Shown piece by piece: positions 62,578 to 64,000 of a stretch of 64,000 nucleotides of DNA (positions are counted from its first letter, which is position 1; each line of letters opens with the position of its first letter). The notes under the pieces were generated by a model. The model had not been told where the DNA came from, made no database searches, and worked only from the letters and a program-made list of their open reading frames with translations. This DNA is from an uncultured Desulfovibrio sp. (GTDB lineage: Bacteria > Desulfobacterota > Desulfovibrionia > Desulfovibrionales > Desulfovibrionaceae), in NCBI GenBank assembly GCA_937926875.1, contig CALBAX010000120.1, forward strand, positions 22,499 to 86,498. Direction: 5' to 3'. The position numbers were made by a program, and so were the translations under genes.

Positions 62578-63534
62578 TTAAGAAAATTGTTCAGCCACAA
62601 GAACTTCTTCATCGATACGAACACAAGATCGGCAAGCTTCAAAAAAATCTTTTTGATAAAAAGCGATGAGCTGTTTTCGAACGTCATCTATTTCTCTTAA
62701 AGAGATAACCTCTCCGGGAAAAGAATCGTCTACCATTCCTAATTCATATCCGGAAGACGCTTTGGGACAGATCGCAAGTTTGCCGTCACAAACTTGGAGA
62801 CACCGCTTAAGCCAACAACTGGCGAACATCTTTTGAGCAATTTCATCGTCACTTCGACCTTGAAGAGGAATTTCTTTTGACCAACTTTGATGTGCTGACA
62901 TTTGATATTTGATATCTCTTTCTTTAAGAACCTGAAAAATTTTCTCATGTTTAAGGCGATATATAAGGGCTGGATTAGCTTGATAATTACTGATATGAAA
63001 ATATATTTTTTCTTTGTAGCGTTCTATCGTGTCTAGAATAATAGAGCTCGGAACTATTGTTCCATTTGTAATGATTTCAATTAAAGAAATCATAGAATTC
63101 TGTGCCGCTATTTCAATAAGACTTGAAAGCTCTTTGTGTAAAAGTGGTTCTCCTCCAATAAGGATAAAGCGCCTAATATGTGTCACAGCTTCAGAAAGCT
63201 TGTCTAAATCATGTTTAAAATCCTGAGGTGATAGATCTTTATGTTTTTTACCATGTGTACCGAAATAAGGAATATAGGCGTTACAATTTATGCAGCGCAA
63301 TGAACAGCGTGTTGTAACAAGAAATTGAAGTTGTGGGATGTTAATAATCCCATTTTTGTAATCTTCAACTTCCTGCTGGATAAAGGACTGCTGAATTTTG
63401 GCCTTATGCATAGGGGGAATAAATCTCCCACGCTGCCACAGCATGAACTCAAGCAACTGCATTGCGTAGCGCTGCTCGGCATTTTTTTCAAAGTAGCGAG
63501 AGAAGAATGTCTGAGGCGTGCTGGGGGAATTCAT
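62578..63534 (-). CDS. Radical SAM protein in a glycan locus
   Basis: 318 residues, AAAAGGAG Shine-Dalgarno. The motif TTRCSLRCINC (C-x3-C-x2-C) near residue 76 binds the [4Fe-4S] cluster that cleaves SAM. LIGGEPLLHKE matches the GGEP motif, and a late Cys set (SCWLKRCLQVCDGKLAICP, ACRSC) resembles SPASM-type auxiliary cluster binding. Substrate unknown; in such loci radical SAM enzymes modify sugars or a peptide. It begins only 12 bp after the GT4 stop. Confidence 0.88.
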   Translation of the reverse strand: MNSPSTPQTFFSRYFEKNAEQRYAMQLLEFMLWQRGRFIPPMHKAKIQQSFIQQEVEDYKNGIINIPQLQFLVTTRCSLRCINCNAYIPYFGTHGKKHKDLSPQDFKHDLDKLSEAVTHIRRFILIGGEPLLHKELSSLIEIAAQNSMISLIEIITNGTIVPSSIILDTIERYKEKIYFHISNYQANPALIYRLKHEKIFQVLKERDIKYQMSAHQSWSKEIPLQGRSDDEIAQKMFASCWLKRCLQVCDGKLAICPKASSGYELGMVDDSFPGEVISLREIDDVRKQLIAFYQKDFFEACRSCVRIDEEVLVAEQFS

Positions 63535-63545
63535 TTTTACTCCTT

Positions 63546-64000
63546 TTAGAAGAGAACTTTTGTTAGGCCATTTGTGAAAAAAGATTGGTCCTCATAAGGG
63601 GCACAGGAAATTTTTTCAGGAAGAGTTAATATCTTACGGCAAAGATTCGTATATCGAAGTGCTTGCAATGGTGCAGGAAAAAATCTTTCTGCAAATATCC
63701 TACAATTTTGTTGTAGAATTTTTTTCTCTGAAGATGAGCAATTTAAAAGCATGAATATTTTTTCAGCAAGATCTGTGCATTGCATTGTATCAACATCATA
63801 AGGAGATCCGTGCTTCAATGTGCCATCTGAAGCTAAAGGTAATCCAGGATGTTTTGCAAGTAATCCTGTAATTCCATCGATAACTACATCTTCAGAGCTA
63901 AACTTATCAAAACAAATAACTGGTGTCCCACATGAGAGGGCTTCATTGACAGTATTAGGCAAATTATCTTGGAATGACGGGCTGACAAAAATATCGGCAG
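63546..64000 (-). CDS. Glycosyltransferase family 4, C-terminal part
   Basis: The open frame enters from the right edge (frame continues to base 64000) and stops at 63546, giving about 151 residues. Motif ADIFVSPSFQDNLPNTVNEALSCGTPVICF is the GT4 nucleotide-sugar-binding E-x7-E region of GT-B enzymes. The N-terminal acceptor domain is outside the window. A TTG inside this frame is not the true start. Confidence 0.85.
   Translation of the reverse strand, partial: ADIFVSPSFQDNLPNTVNEALSCGTPVICFDKFSSEDVVIDGITGLLAKHPGLPLASDGTLKHGSPYDVDTMQCTDLAEKIFMLLNCSSSEKKILQQNCRIFAERFFPAPLQALRYTNLCRKILTLPEKISCAPYEDQSFFTNGLTKVLF

Overview
The window looks like chromosome from a GC-rich, Gram-negative, anaerobic sulfate reducer of the Desulfovibrionaceae (Desulfovibrio/Nitratidesulfovibrio type). 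This is inferred from gene content and not from a ribosomal marker. The pointers are a class I hybrid cluster protein (hcp) next to a Crp/Fnr regulator of HcpR type, several sigma-54 activators, two TauE/SafE anion permeases, a complete Tol-Pal operon, a PiT-PhoU fusion and a GC-rich backbone.

Layout. 1-1424 (-): N-terminal part of a secreted beta-helix (autotransporter-like) protein. 1.6-11.9 kb: an MFS transporter, a truncated PEP-synthase-like protein and a membrane-bound sigma-54 activator on the minus strand. A divergent operon follows (small membrane protein, TauE/SafE permease, lipoprotein, small membrane proteins), headed by a near-perfect -24/-12 promoter. 12.2-17.8 kb: YchJ-like protein, Cys-rich repeat protein, pgi, and a sensor kinase with its NtrC-type regulator. 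18.5-18.6 kb (-): a small SRP RNA gene (ffs) with promoter and terminator. 18.6-20.6 kb (-): amidohydrolase and D-2-hydroxyacid dehydrogenase. 20.8-25.9 kb (-): tolQ-tolR-tolA-(tandem TonB_C protein)-tolB-pal.

26.1-31.9 kb (-): a second sigma-54 module, consisting of a TauE/SafE permease, a sulfotransferase, a DASS anion transporter and a PrpR-like activator, with another -24/-12 promoter at its head. 32.2-41.6 kb (+): TolC family protein, RNase J, hflK-hflC, a CI/LexA-like regulator whose protease residues look lost, a MltB-like transglycosylase and a DUF697-like repeat protein. 41.7-48.0 kb (+): hcp with a palindromic operator, hcpR-like gene, flavodoxin-like protein, FMN-binding split-barrel protein, uspA, hisC, cmk. 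48.4-58.7 kb: phosphate regulon (pstSCA on minus, phoBR-pstB-phoU on plus, pitA-phoU fusion on minus), with three Pho-box-like sites of the same 7-4-7 design. 58.8-64.0 kb (-): an AT-rich surface-glycan locus (ABC flippase-like exporter, FkbM methyltransferase, GT2, radical SAM protein, GT4 fragment) that looks horizontally acquired and carries the remnant of a lost glycosyltransferase gene.

How it fits together. The clearest regulatory stories are two independent sigma-54/activator/TauE modules, one of them containing a sulfotransferase; a Pho regulon split over two strands and three operons; and an HcpR-type nitrosative-stress unit whose operator geometry recurs upstream of uspA. No tRNA, rRNA, CRISPR array, IS element or prophage was recognised.
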